A DNA stretch of 64,000 nucleotides. It comes from Shinella sumterensis (lineage in GTDB: Bacteria > Pseudomonadota > Alphaproteobacteria > Rhizobiales > Rhizobiaceae). The stretch is from positions 1 to 64,000 of the forward strand of contig NZ_MYFN02000011.1 of assembly GCF_004514425.2 (NCBI RefSeq). Direction: 5' to 3'. The notes beneath the pieces are model-generated. The model was not told where the DNA came from. It did no database searches and was given only the letters and a program-made list of their open reading frames with translations. Each line of letters starts with the position of its first letter. Within the stretch, counting starts at the first letter, position 1. Below are positions 1 to 8,238 of the stretch, one piece after another. A program made the translations under genes and the position numbers.

Positions 1-196
1 CGTACCATTGCGAAAACGAGAACGGATGATGCAGAGATTTCGATCAGTCGGCGGCTTACAACGCTTCGTATCGATCTTTTCGGCAGTTCGAAATCTCTTC
101 GTCGCACCGCATCAAAAACGCTCAGCTCTGGCCACCCACATTCATCGGATCCGCGCTATAGCCCAGTGGAAAGCCGTGACCGGCGCGAGTGCCTGA
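1..196 (+). CDS. IS6-family transposase, C-terminal fragment (runs off left edge)
   Basis: The reading frame is open from the left edge to a TGA at 194-196. It encodes the C-terminal tail of an IS6/IS26-type DDE transposase: the run RERMMQRFRSVGGLQRF followed by FVSIFSAVRNLF, then HIHRIRAIAQWKA, is the usual end of rhizobial members of the family. The catalytic DDE residues lie outside the window, so activity cannot be judged. No confident terminal inverted repeat was identified downstream. It sits beside recombinase remnants, which fits a recombination-prone edge of the replicon. Family identification is from recall of the conserved C-terminus. Confidence 0.75.
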   Translation, partial: VPLRKRERMMQRFRSVGGLQRFVSIFSAVRNLFVAPHQKRSALATHIHRIRAIAQWKAVTGASA

Positions 197-381
197 TTTC
201 TCAGACACACACCTTGCTTCATCATTGATGAAACAACGTGACATCGCCCTTGGGCCTCCTATACGCAGGATCTGATACGAAAATTCCAAGATTTATGTGC
301 GCTTAAGCCGGTGCTTCTCCCCAATAACCGCACTGGGTATCGCCTAATAAAGACGTCCGATAATCTTGCATTCTCGTCATT

Positions 382-1320
382 ATGCTCCTTAATAGAGCAA
401 TGCCCCGTATCGTTGAACAAAGCGTCGAAAATCATCCCAAGGACAGTTCAGCACCGCCTCACAGCGCGGTTGTCGGTCGTGCAGAGGCGGCGAGTTCCGC
501 CAATACACGACGCGCGTACGCTGCCGACTGGAAGCATTTTTCCTCGTGGTGCCGGCGGCAGGGTCTTCCGCTCATGCCGCCCGATCCCGCCGTTGTCGCG
601 CTCTACATAAGAGCTTGTGCCTCCGGCAGCAGCAACGGTGCCGGTGCGCGGGGCGGCAAGCCCAATACGGTCTCGACGATCGAGCGGCGGCTCTCAGCGC
701 TCTCCTCGAGTTACTCCCAGGCAGGTCTGCCGCTTGACCGCAGTGACCCGGCGATTGCCAGTGTCATGGCCGACATCCGCAACACCCGAGCCGCTCCGCC
801 GCGCCAGAAGGAGGCGGTCCTGCCCGACGAGTTGGTCGCCATGATCGAGACGCTGGAGCGCGGCACGCTCCGCGGCCTGCGCGACCGCGCCATGCTGCTC
901 ATCGGCTTTGCTGGCGGCCTGCGGCGCTCGGAAATCACGGGGCTCGATCTCGGTCGCGACCAAACGCAAGACGGCCGCGGCTGGGTCGAGATCTCTGACA
1001 AGGGCATGCTTGTTACGCTGCGCGGCAAGACCGGCTGGCGCGAGGTGGAGATCGGCCGCGGCTCGTCGGAGGCTAGCTGCCCTGTTGCCGCCGTGAATGC
1101 ATGGATCCGGTTCGCCAGGCTGGCGAGAGGGCCGCTTTTCCGTCGCGTGACCGGCCGGGGCAAGGACGTCGGACCGGACCGGTTGAACGACCAGGAGGTA
1201 GCCCGCCTGGTCAAGAAGACGGCGCTGGCCGCCGGCGTGCGGGGTGACCTGTCCGAAACGGAGCGTGGCGCGAAGTTCGCCGGGCACTCCTTGCGCGCCG
1301 GACCCGCCTCAGCCGTCTGA
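382..1320 (+). pseudogene. Tyrosine recombinase/integrase, truncated at the C-terminus
   Basis: The 312-residue product has an N-terminal SAM-like core-binding domain (residues about 35-140, with NTRRAYAADWKHFSSWC) and most of the catalytic domain. Catalytic features seen are the first Arg in GGLRRSEITGL (about 181), the beta-hairpin Lys in GKTGW (about 216) and HSLR (302-305). Translation stops shortly after HSLRAGPASAV, before the LGH-type histidine and the nucleophilic tyrosine expected next. Around 1316 the +1 frame continues with SEIDKG, which resembles the expected sequence after the HxxR box, so a frameshift is plausible. Without the tyrosine it should be inactive. A later start at 400 is possible. 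Confidence 0.72.
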
Positions 1321-1769
1321 AATCGACAAGGGGACCGAATACCTGAAGCGCGCGACGGCAAGCCCAACGCCGTGTCCGACCGATGAGTGACGGACTTAAC
1401 CCTTGGCGACATATACAAACGGCCTTGTGGCTGTAGGGATCGCTCGATGGCCATCATCGCCGCCGCTTTCCCGCAATAGCCACTTAACCCCGCTGCCCCG
1501 AAGAAAGACCCTGCCTGAGGATCAGCATTCCATACTGGAGAGGAGATCGACTGGCCGTTAGGCGGAAAAAGCCAACCACCTCTCTTTCGGCCGCAGATGG
1601 CCCAGGACGCGTTTTTTGCGTTTTCCATGTCACGGGTCATTCTCATGCGAGAAATCCTCTGTACGGCCATCTGTGAGGGTCGAAAAATTCGACGTTTTTA
1701 CTTTTTGATTGCCGGGACTATGCCTTGCTAGTTTGGTTGCGAACAGCGAGGCGGCATCATCAGGGCGCG
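1321..1769. other. Gene-free stretch after the broken integrase
   Basis: No convincing gene was seen on either strand. The first 70 bases may continue the frameshifted integrase frame. A short stretch near 1353-1385 (GGCAAGCCCAACGCCGTGTC) resembles an internal integrase segment near 655-680, which hints at rearranged integrase sequence. The long minus-strand reading frames across here are antisense shadows of the integrase. Confidence 0.4.
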
Positions 1770-2140
1770 TAACGCCTCGGTCCAATACGGCTCCGACCAT
1801 CGAACGGCCGCACTGTTTACGTTCCGAGCGCCATGCCCAAGCCGGTCAGCCGCGCGACGCTCCCACTGGCCGTCATCCACTTCTCGCAAACCGCCCCGCC
1901 GCACCAGAAGACGGCGGACCTGTCTTAAAATCTGAACGCCCTGCCTAAGACGTTGGAGCGCAGTGCCCTGCGTGATCTACAAATCGCGCGCCACGGTCGC
2001 TCATCGGCTGGCACGGCAGCATGCTCGCAGATGAAGATCTCCGACAAGGGGGCGCTTGCGACGCTTCGCAGCGATACCGCGTGGCGGGAGGTGGAGATCG
2101 GCCGAGGTTCGCCGGAAGCCAGTTTCCCCATGACCGCCTG
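1770..2140 (+). pseudogene. Decayed second copy of the tyrosine recombinase gene
   Basis: This is not an open gene, but its DNA aligns with the upstream integrase in order. About 1783-1860 matches about 662-740 (the segment around STIERRLSAL). About 1950-2010 matches about 850-915 (around ETLERG). About 2033-2140 matches about 988-1095, including the nearly identical GAGGTGGAGATCGGCCG. The last part still translates as ISDKGALATLRSDTAWREVE, against ISDKGMLVTLRGKTGWREVE upstream. Internal deletions and stops interrupt it, and the Arg-box segment is largely missing. It is best read as a relic of a tandem or independently acquired integrase. Confidence 0.7.
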
Positions 2141-2461
2141 GACTTGTCTCACCACGCACTCGGCGTTTGCTTTTCCGTAGGCCCCATACCTTCGGGGCGA
2201 ACTGAGCGAAGTGAACGCAACTTTTAAATGCTGCGATTCCAGGGAAGTTCGATGTGACGCAGAATAGAGGTTGTATTTTTGCGCCAGAACGCGCAGCGAA
2301 CGCAACTCACAATAAGCTTAACAGGACCTTAAGCTTTCTTCTAAAGTATTAAGTGGCAGATCCCGGGGTAGAGGCGCGCCGATTGTATTCGGTCCATAAC
2401 GCGAACGATCATGTTCACCCCCTGTCTTAGCGTTTGTTCCACTCCCTCTACGGAAAATACT
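2141..2461. other. Intergenic leader region of the chemoreceptor gene
   Basis: No gene was recognised. The segment becomes more AT-rich towards the chemoreceptor and holds one perfect inverted repeat (listed separately). It probably contains the chemoreceptor promoter, but no clear -35/-10 pair could be assigned. Confidence 0.4.
2314..2336. promoter_or_regulatory. Perfect 8-bp inverted repeat upstream of the chemoreceptor gene
   Basis: AAGCTTAA at 2314-2321 and TTAAGCTT at 2329-2336 are exact reverse complements separated by 7 bases. The repeat lies about 125 bases before the chemoreceptor start. It could be an operator or part of the promoter region. There is no U-tract right after it that would make a plus-strand terminator, although TTCTT follows. 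The role is inference. Confidence 0.35.
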
Positions 2462-4294
2462 ATGTCGCTCTTGCAAAACCTGCGGATCAGAACAAAGGTC
2501 CTGTCCCTCGTCCTTCCCGCCTGTCTTATCGGCATCGGCGGAACGCTCTATGTCTCGGGAAAATTCAAGTCTGCGGACACCGAGTATTCGGATTTCGTCA
2601 CCAATGACGGGAACGCCGAGATAGACATGGCCATTGCCAGCCAGCGTCTCGTTTCGATCGTTTATGACGCCTATCAAGTGTTTCTCTATGACGCCGGAAC
2701 CGAAGGCATGAAACGAGCGGAGGGCGACTACGCGGCCAGCAAGACGCGGCTCAACGATCTGATCGATAACGCGAGGACGTTGATGCCGGCAGACCGCGAG
2801 GCGCTGGCATCTCTCCAGGCGCAATCCAACAGTGTCATCGAGATCACGGATAAAGCCGTCGCTGCGGGATCCGCCGACCGTAACGAGGAAGCCAAAGCCC
2901 TTCTCGTCCAGGCCGATGAAAAGGCTGCTGAGACGATCAAGGCGATGCGCGCATGGATCAACAATACGAGCGACAGGCTCAAGGAGAAGGCCGCAGTCCT
3001 TTCCGAGAAAACCAACAACACGATCCTGTATACCCTTCTGGCACTGGCCGCTGTTTTTTCGTCCCTGCTGCTTCTCGCCGTGATCGTCACGAAGCGCGAG
3101 ATTTCCAATCCGATCGAACGGCTTCGCCTCAGGATGATGTCGCTTGCCTCCGGGCAGGTGGATGAGGCTGTGCCCGGTGTCGACCGCCGGGACGAGCTCG
3201 GAAGCATGGCTTCGGCCGTCTCCGTTTTCCGGGATAACGCCATCGAAAAGGATCGCCTGGAAAAGCAGAGTGACGCCGATCGGGCGCTTTCGGAACATGA
3301 GAGACTGGAGCGGGAAAAACAGAAGGCCGCCGACGCCGCCAACACCAAGTTTGCCGTCGATTCGCTGCGCGACGGGTTGGAAGCTCTCGCCAATGGCAAC
3401 GTCTCCCACCGCATCCTGACGCCCTTTACCGGCACGCTCGACGAACTGCGCTCGAACTTCAACAGTTCCGTGGAGAAGCTTCACTCCGTGCTTCGCTCGG
3501 TCGGGCAGAATGCGGAAGGGATCGACGCCGGTGCGAATGAGATCCGCGCGGCGGCCGACGATCTTTCAAGACGTACCGAACAACAGGCCGCCTCCGTCGA
3601 GGAAACCGCAGCAGCTCTGGAGCAGATCACTACGACGGTCAAGGATTCGGCCAAGCGTGCGGACGATGCAGGCCGCCTCGTATCGAAGGCACGAACAGGC
3701 GCGGAACAGTCCGGTGCCTTGATGCAGAATGCTGTCGAAGCGATGATGGCGATTGAGAAATCTGCGGGTGAGATGGGCAACATCATCTCCGTCATCGATG
3801 AAATCGCGTTCCAGACCAATCTCTTGGCATTGAATGCGGGCGTGGAAGCGGCGCGCGCCGGCGAGGCGGGGAAAGGCTTTGCGGTGGTTGCGCAGGAGGT
3901 TCGGGAGCTTGCCCAACGCTCGGCGAACGCCGCCAAGGAGATCAAGGCGTTGATCGCGGCGTCCGGCTCGCAGGTTCAAACGGGCGTCGAGCTCGTCAAG
4001 CAGACCGGCGTTTCGCTCGAGACGATCGTGGCGGAAGTCCGGGAGATAAGCCTGCACGTGAACGCCATCGTGGAATCGTCCCGGGAACAGGCGACCGGCC
4101 TTCAGGAGATCAACACCGCCGTGAACGTGATGGACCAGGGCACGCAGCAGAACGCGGCGATGGTCGAGCAGTCGACGGCGGCCAGCCATGGCCTTGCCCG
4201 GGAAGCCGCTGCGCTCAACCAACTCCTGGCGCAATTCAATCTTGGTGGCTCAAAGGGCTCGGAGCATGGCCTTCGGGCGATGCGAGCCGCATAG
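2462..4294 (+). CDS. Methyl-accepting chemotaxis protein
   Basis: This is a 610-residue inner-membrane chemoreceptor. It has a TM segment at about 12-32, a roughly 150-residue periplasmic sensor without cysteines or a recognised ligand motif, a second TM at about 180-205 ([20 protein letters not shown]), and a HAMP domain with an extended linker. The MCP signalling domain spans about 350-595, with the conserved hairpin tip [21 protein letters not shown]. That tip contacts CheA and CheW in the family. The C-terminus lacks a CheR-tethering NWETF-like pentapeptide. ATG 2462 was preferred because it precedes the basic N-terminus and TM1; ATG 2411 would add 17 untypical residues. No other chemotaxis gene is nearby, so it must signal through an array encoded elsewhere. 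Confidence 0.93.
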   Translation: MSLLQNLRIRTKVLSLVLPACLIGIGGTLYVSGKFKSADTEYSDFVTNDGNAEIDMAIASQRLVSIVYDAYQVFLYDAGTEGMKRAEGDYAASKTRLNDLIDNARTLMPADREALASLQAQSNSVIEITDKAVAAGSADRNEEAKALLVQADEKAAETIKAMRAWINNTSDRLKEKAAVLSEKTNNTILYTLLALAAVFSSLLLLAVIVTKREISNPIERLRLRMMSLASGQVDEAVPGVDRRDELGSMASAVSVFRDNAIEKDRLEKQSDADRALSEHERLEREKQKAADAANTKFAVDSLRDGLEALANGNVSHRILTPFTGTLDELRSNFNSSVEKLHSVLRSVGQNAEGIDAGANEIRAAADDLSRRTEQQAASVEETAAALEQITTTVKDSAKRADDAGRLVSKARTGAEQSGALMQNAVEAMMAIEKSAGEMGNIISVIDEIAFQTNLLALNAGVEAARAGEAGKGFAVVAQEVRELAQRSANAAKEIKALIAASGSQVQTGVELVKQTGVSLETIVAEVREISLHVNAIVESSREQATGLQEINTAVNVMDQGTQQNAAMVEQSTAASHGLAREAAALNQLLAQFNLGGSKGSEHGLRAMRAA

Positions 4295-4985
4295 TCTTTC
4301 TGCAATCGAGTGGATATCGCGCCAAGCGGCGCGATATCTTTGAGGCAAACCCTCCAACGGCAAAAAGACGTTTCGATCTCTGCGCCTGCGCCCGAACCGA
4401 CCGTCCTGCGGGACCTGTTTGCCAATCGGCAGACCCCTTTCGCAAAAGCCCGCAGACGCGCCGCAAGGCCCCCGATGTTGGATAACGGAAACAGCGAGCG
4501 GTCGCGCTCACGATCATTCGCACTCGCCTAGAGCTCAACGAAGACATCGTCAAAGGCGGTTTGACGAGAGTGCCCGCCGCCGCCCCTACCCTCCCCCCAG
4601 CACTTGCTGAAATGTTGAGAACCTGTCGATGAGCAAGGGCGTGGGACGCGAGAACCAGCTCGCCGCAGATATCGAGCCGACCCAAGTCGATGCCGTCTAA
4701 CACCCCACTTGAACCAGATCGCAGCCCAGTCCGGAAATTTGAGCGCCATCGCGACGAGGTCCCGTGGCGATGTCCGGTTGGGTCGTGGTTTTGACCGGTC
4801 CAGGCATGTCGCCGCTGCGCGCCGAGATATTCGGTGGTTGGCACGCTTGGGTCATCCACATGCGACCGCTTTCGCGGCACGACCAATTTGCGGCGAAGGT
4901 TGAGGCAACGAGCGCGCTAAATGGCTGGCAGATGGATGACTGGTACGACACACGCACCGGCACGCTCCGATGAGCGTCACTGTCG

Positions 4986-5005
4986 CTGTTGACAGCTGTC
5001 AACAG
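4986..5005. other. parS: parS-like centromere site 1
   Basis: The core GTTGACAGCTGTCAAC at 4988-5003 is a perfect 16-bp palindrome. Two more base pairs on each side extend the symmetry to 20 bp (CTGTTGACAGCTGTCAACAG). From memory, it fits the repABC parS pattern GTTNNCNGCNGNNAAC bound by RepB. The same 16 bases recur 303 bp downstream, and both copies lie before repA. The parS role is inferred from this match and position. Confidence 0.82.
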
Positions 5006-5061
5006 GCCACTCGCCAACCACATCTCGGGGTGGCACCTGTTTATATCGGCGGAGGCTCTCG

Positions 5062-5075
5062 CGTCACGCGTGACG
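5062..5075. promoter_or_regulatory. 14-bp perfect palindrome between the two parS-like sites
   Basis: CGTCACGCGTGACG reads the same on both strands. Its sequence differs from the parS-like palindromes, so it is unlikely to be a third RepB site. It could be an operator for RepA or another regulator of repABC transcription. Only the symmetry and position are seen. Confidence 0.35.
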
Positions 5076-5290
5076 TCCGAGCCGAGTTTCCTTGCTCACG
5101 AGCGAGCACGTCTCAGTCAGAGGATTTCCATAGCAAAAGAGACGGACCACGGTGCGCATAGGGTCGCGTCGGAATATGTTCTCTTGTGGTGGCTCTGGTA
5201 CATGCGTGGAAGCGGCCAAACGACGAGCCGACTCCATCGACCGTTCTGAACAGGTCCACGCCGAACGGCTCACGTGCTCCTGGGTCACTC

Positions 5291-5306
5291 GTTGACAGCT
5301 GTCAAC
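5291..5306. other. parS: parS-like centromere site 2
   Basis: This is an exact second copy of GTTGACAGCTGTCAAC, perfectly palindromic, about 290 bases before the repA start. Flanking bases do not extend the symmetry. Two identical copies near repA make coincidence unlikely. Binding by RepB is inferred from the family. Confidence 0.82.
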
Positions 5307-5593
5307 TCGCGCCAACCCCGTCGCCAAAAATCCCCGCAAACGATTCATTTTCCAGCATTTCCATCCTCGTCAACCGCCGTTTTTCTTTCTCGTAAAGGCT
5401 TGACGCGACTCAGAGCTTGGCCCACCGTTCCTACGGAATAAGGCGAAGGATTGTTAGTTCGCCGTAACTGCTAGACGTATCTGTAGATTCTCAGGCTGCC
5501 GCATATCCACGGTGCCGAGAATCGGACGATAATAGCATCACGGTCGGTTGCGCATGAGGCGCTGGTTCGACCGGATAACAATCGGAGACTTTG

Positions 5594-6847
5594 ATGGCCT
5601 TGCCTTCGGATACCGCCATGGAAGAACATAAAGAGCCGCTTCGCCCGGCGGACGAAACCATTGCAGAAGATGCGCAGGCACTCTCCACGCAGCTCCAGTC
5701 GATGCGCGACCGGTTGTTCTCGCCGACGTCGCGAAAGTCCTTGCGCAGCTTCACCTCAGGAGAAGCCGCGCGGCTGATCGGCGTGTCCGACGGTTATCTT
5801 CGGCAGATTTCGCTGGCGGGAGAAGGACCGGAACTCGCCACCGGTCCCGGTGGCCGTCGCATGTATTCGCTCTCCGATATCGATGCGCTTCGCCATCACC
5901 TCGCCGAGCAGGCACGCGCCAAGGGCAATATCGCCAAGGCCCGCTCCTATCTGAAATGGCGTGACGAGGCGCGCGGCGAGCATCTCCAGATCATCTCCGT
6001 GACCAACTTCAAGGGCGGCTCGGGCAAGACGACATCGGCCGTCCACCTCGCCCAGCACCTGGCCATGACCGGCCATCGCGTGCTGGCGATCGATCTCGAT
6101 CCGCAGGCTTCGCTTTCCGCACTCTTCGGCTACCAGCCGGAACTTGATCTGGTTGGCAACGACACGATCTATGGTGCAATCCGCTACGATGACGAGGCGC
6201 GACCGCTTTCGGCCATCATCCGCAAGACCTACTTCCATAATCTGGACCTGGTCCCCGGCAATCTCGAACTCCAGGAGTTCGAGCATGCTACGCCCCGCGC
6301 GCTCGCCGAGCGTCGCCCCGGCGACGCGCATGGCTTCTTTTTCACACGCGTCCAGGCGGCCCTTGCCACGGTGGCCGACAACTATGACGTCGTCGTCATC
6401 GATTGCCCACCGCAGCTCGGTTATCTGACGCTGTCTGCACTCTGCGCCTCGACGTCCGTCATCGTGACGGTGCATCCGCAGATGCTGGATGTCGCTTCCA
6501 TGAGCCAGTTCCTCTTCATGACGGCGGATCTGCTGGGTGTGGTGCGTGAGGCGGGCGGGCAGCTCAATTTCGATTTCCTGCGCTACCTCGTGACACGTTA
6601 TGAGCCGCATGACGCGCCGCAGGCGCAGATCGCGGGCTTTCTCCGCTCGCTGTTCGGCAGCCGCGTTCTGACGGCACCGATGCTGAAATCCACCGCCGTC
6701 TCGGATGCCGGCCTGACGAAGCAGACGCTCTACGAAGTCGGCCGCGAGAACTTCTCGCGCGGCACCTACGACCGCGCGATGGATGCGCTGGACGCCGTCA
6801 ACAACGAGATCGAACAGCTTATTCATACCGCATGGGGACGCACGTGA
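5594..6847 (+). CDS. repA: Plasmid partitioning protein RepA (ParA-type ATPase)
   Basis: RepA is the partition ATPase and, with RepB, the autorepressor of repABC transcription. The 417-residue protein has an N-terminal helix-turn-helix region (residues about 60-115, GEAARLIGVSDGYLRQ). It is followed by a deviant Walker A of the ParA/MinD class (KGGSGKTT, about 137-144), a switch motif DLDPQASLS, and Walker B-like VVVIDCPPQLGYLT. Length is typical of rhizobial RepA. The ATG at 5594 follows GGAGA by a good spacing; the TTG just before it is less likely. repB starts in the repA stop codon (TGATG), so the two are probably translationally coupled. Confidence 0.96.
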   Translation: MALPSDTAMEEHKEPLRPADETIAEDAQALSTQLQSMRDRLFSPTSRKSLRSFTSGEAARLIGVSDGYLRQISLAGEGPELATGPGGRRMYSLSDIDALRHHLAEQARAKGNIAKARSYLKWRDEARGEHLQIISVTNFKGGSGKTTSAVHLAQHLAMTGHRVLAIDLDPQASLSALFGYQPELDLVGNDTIYGAIRYDDEARPLSAIIRKTYFHNLDLVPGNLELQEFEHATPRALAERRPGDAHGFFFTRVQAALATVADNYDVVVIDCPPQLGYLTLSALCASTSVIVTVHPQMLDVASMSQFLFMTADLLGVVREAGGQLNFDFLRYLVTRYEPHDAPQAQIAGFLRSLFGSRVLTAPMLKSTAVSDAGLTKQTLYEVGRENFSRGTYDRAMDALDAVNNEIEQLIHTAWGRT

Positions 6848-7932
6848 TGGCCGGCCGCGATCGAAAGAACTCCATCAAGGCGCTGTTCGGAGGCGATATC
6901 CTGCCGGCCGGAGAGGCGGCACCCGAAACGAAAGCCGCGCCGACGGCAAACGAGCCGGCCGCCGCCCCCGTGCGGACGTCATCCGGTGCCGTCAAGGCGA
7001 TGGGCCTCTCGCTGACCTCGATTACCCGCGAGGCGGAGGAGGCACGGGCGCTTCGACAGGCGCTGCAGGACGGCGAACGCATCGTTTCACTCGATACCGA
7101 CAAGATCGACGTCTCCTTCGTCAACGACCGCCTGAGCGACGAGGAGCGTGACGATCCGGATTTCCTCGCACTTGTCGACAGCATCCGCGAGAGCGGACAG
7201 CAGGTTCCGATCCTCGTGCGGCCCTCGCCCACCGGAAGCGCCGACACAGGCGAAGGCGACCGATATCAGGTAGCCTATGGTCACCGCCGCCTGCGCGCCG
7301 CTCGCCGCCTCGGCCAGCCCGTAAAGGCGATCGTCAAGACACTGAGCGACGACGAACTTGTTCTGGCACAGGGCAAGGAAAATGCCGAACGCCGTAACCT
7401 GAGCTTCATCGAGCGCGCGCTGTTTGCGCATACGCTCGTTCGGCGCGGTTTCGAGCGCAAGCTCGTCTGCGATGCCTTGGCGGTGCAGAAGAGCGAGCTG
7501 TCACGCCTGCTCCAGGTCGCAGACGCCGTGCCCTTCCGCTTCGTGCGCGAGATCGGTCCGGCGCCGAAGGCCGGCCGTGAGCGCTGGATGGCGCTTGGCG
7601 CGCTTTTCGAGAACGGCAATGGCGCGGAGATCGAGAAATCGGAGGACGAGGTCCATTCCGAGCGTTTCCGGTCGGCGACGAGCGACGAGCGTTTTCAGAT
7701 GCTGTTCGACCGGCTGATGCGGCGCGCGCCCAAGGCGGCGCCAGCGACCGAGGCGATTATCCGTCCCGACGGCGGCGTACTCGCCCATGTCGAACGAAAG
7801 GGCAAGGCCGTGCGCATTGCCTTTGCCCCGGAAGTCGATCCCGCCTTCATCGAGGCCTTAACAGCACGCATGAAGGACGATTACGCAGACTTTCTAGCCG
7901 CGCGCAAAGACGCGAAGGCGGGAAAGACCTGA
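6847..7932 (+). CDS. repB: Plasmid partitioning protein RepB (ParB-type)
   Basis: RepB binds parS and cooperates with RepA in partition and repression. The 361-residue product shows a basic N-terminus (AGRDRKNSIKALFGGD) and the ParB/Srx nucleotide-binding core at about 100-200 with YGHRRLRAARRL and ENAERRNLSFIERA. A helix-turn-helix (CDALAVQKSELSRLL) follows, then a C-terminal dimerisation region. ATG 6847 overlaps the repA stop and has GGGGAC upstream; ATG 6832 is an in-frame alternative. Its likely targets are the palindromes at 4988 and 5291. It is somewhat longer than typical RepB because of an Ala/Pro-rich N-terminal linker. Confidence 0.95.
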   Translation: MAGRDRKNSIKALFGGDILPAGEAAPETKAAPTANEPAAAPVRTSSGAVKAMGLSLTSITREAEEARALRQALQDGERIVSLDTDKIDVSFVNDRLSDEERDDPDFLALVDSIRESGQQVPILVRPSPTGSADTGEGDRYQVAYGHRRLRAARRLGQPVKAIVKTLSDDELVLAQGKENAERRNLSFIERALFAHTLVRRGFERKLVCDALAVQKSELSRLLQVADAVPFRFVREIGPAPKAGRERWMALGALFENGNGAEIEKSEDEVHSERFRSATSDERFQMLFDRLMRRAPKAAPATEAIIRPDGGVLAHVERKGKAVRIAFAPEVDPAFIEALTARMKDDYADFLAARKDAKAGKT

Positions 7933-8009
7933 CGGATATTGTTGTGATTCGGCCGCGTGAGCGGTTGGAGAACGTCTGAGAAACCAGCGAAAGGAAGCGC
8001 AGAGACAAG

Positions 8010-8058
8010 AAAAAAGGCCCCCAAAACGTCACCATTTCGGAAGCCCTCTTCTATGTAG
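8010..8058 (-). ncRNA. repABC counter-transcribed RNA (incRNA/ctRNA)
   Basis: All repABC loci carry a short antisense RNA between repB and repC that represses repC and sets copy number. Here the minus strand has TTGACT at 8094-8089 (repeated at 8088-8083) as a -35 candidate and a weak -10 near 8071-8066. About 50 bases of transcript would follow. Transcription would end at a strong intrinsic terminator: an 11-pair stem (8035-8045 with 8016-8026, including wobble pairs), an 8-base loop, and six U residues at 8015-8010. The start is approximate. The RNA would be complementary to the repC leader. Confidence 0.75.
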
Positions 8059-8102
8059 CAATTCGAGAGAATCACTTCCTACAGTCAAAGTCAAGAGTCG
8101 TG

Positions 8103-8116
8103 CGACGCTAGCGTCG
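8103..8116. promoter_or_regulatory. 14-bp perfect palindrome in the repC leader
   Basis: CGACGCTAGCGTCG is an exact palindrome just upstream of the predicted antisense-RNA promoter and 120 bases before repC. In other repABC leaders, the mRNA folds into alternative stem-loops that sequester or expose the repC start. This symmetric element could be one arm of such a switch or a protein site. The role is inference. Confidence 0.4.
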
Positions 8117-8238
8117 TGCGAATGTGAAACTTCGTCTGCCAAATGGCCTGTCTCAGGAGCGGAATCCCCGCTCGATCATGCGACAGGACGGATGGATGGC
8201 GTCGACGGGACCTCCTTGCCTCGGAAAAGGGGACCCGA

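Larger units (their letters stand above)
4295..5593. other. 1.3-kb gene-poor region upstream of repA carrying parS-like sites
   Basis: No open frame here looks like a real gene. Short frames such as 4764-4973 (+) and 4697-5023 (-) have no recognisable motif and poor ribosome-binding sites. The stretch holds two identical 16-bp parS-like palindromes and a third, unrelated 14-bp palindrome, listed separately. Upstream regions of this kind in repABC replicons carry centromere sites and the autorepressed repA promoter. I could not assign the promoter hexamers with confidence. Confidence 0.55.

Noticed and set aside
4764-4973. Short plus-strand frame starting MAMSGWVVVLTGPG in the region before repA
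   Set aside because: It has no motif, no convincing ribosome-binding site, and similar-quality frames overlap on the other strand.
4988-5306. The two 16-bp palindromes as LysR or LexA-like operators
   Set aside because: They are exact duplicates that match the repABC centromere pattern and sit next to repAB, so the partition-site reading is more economical.
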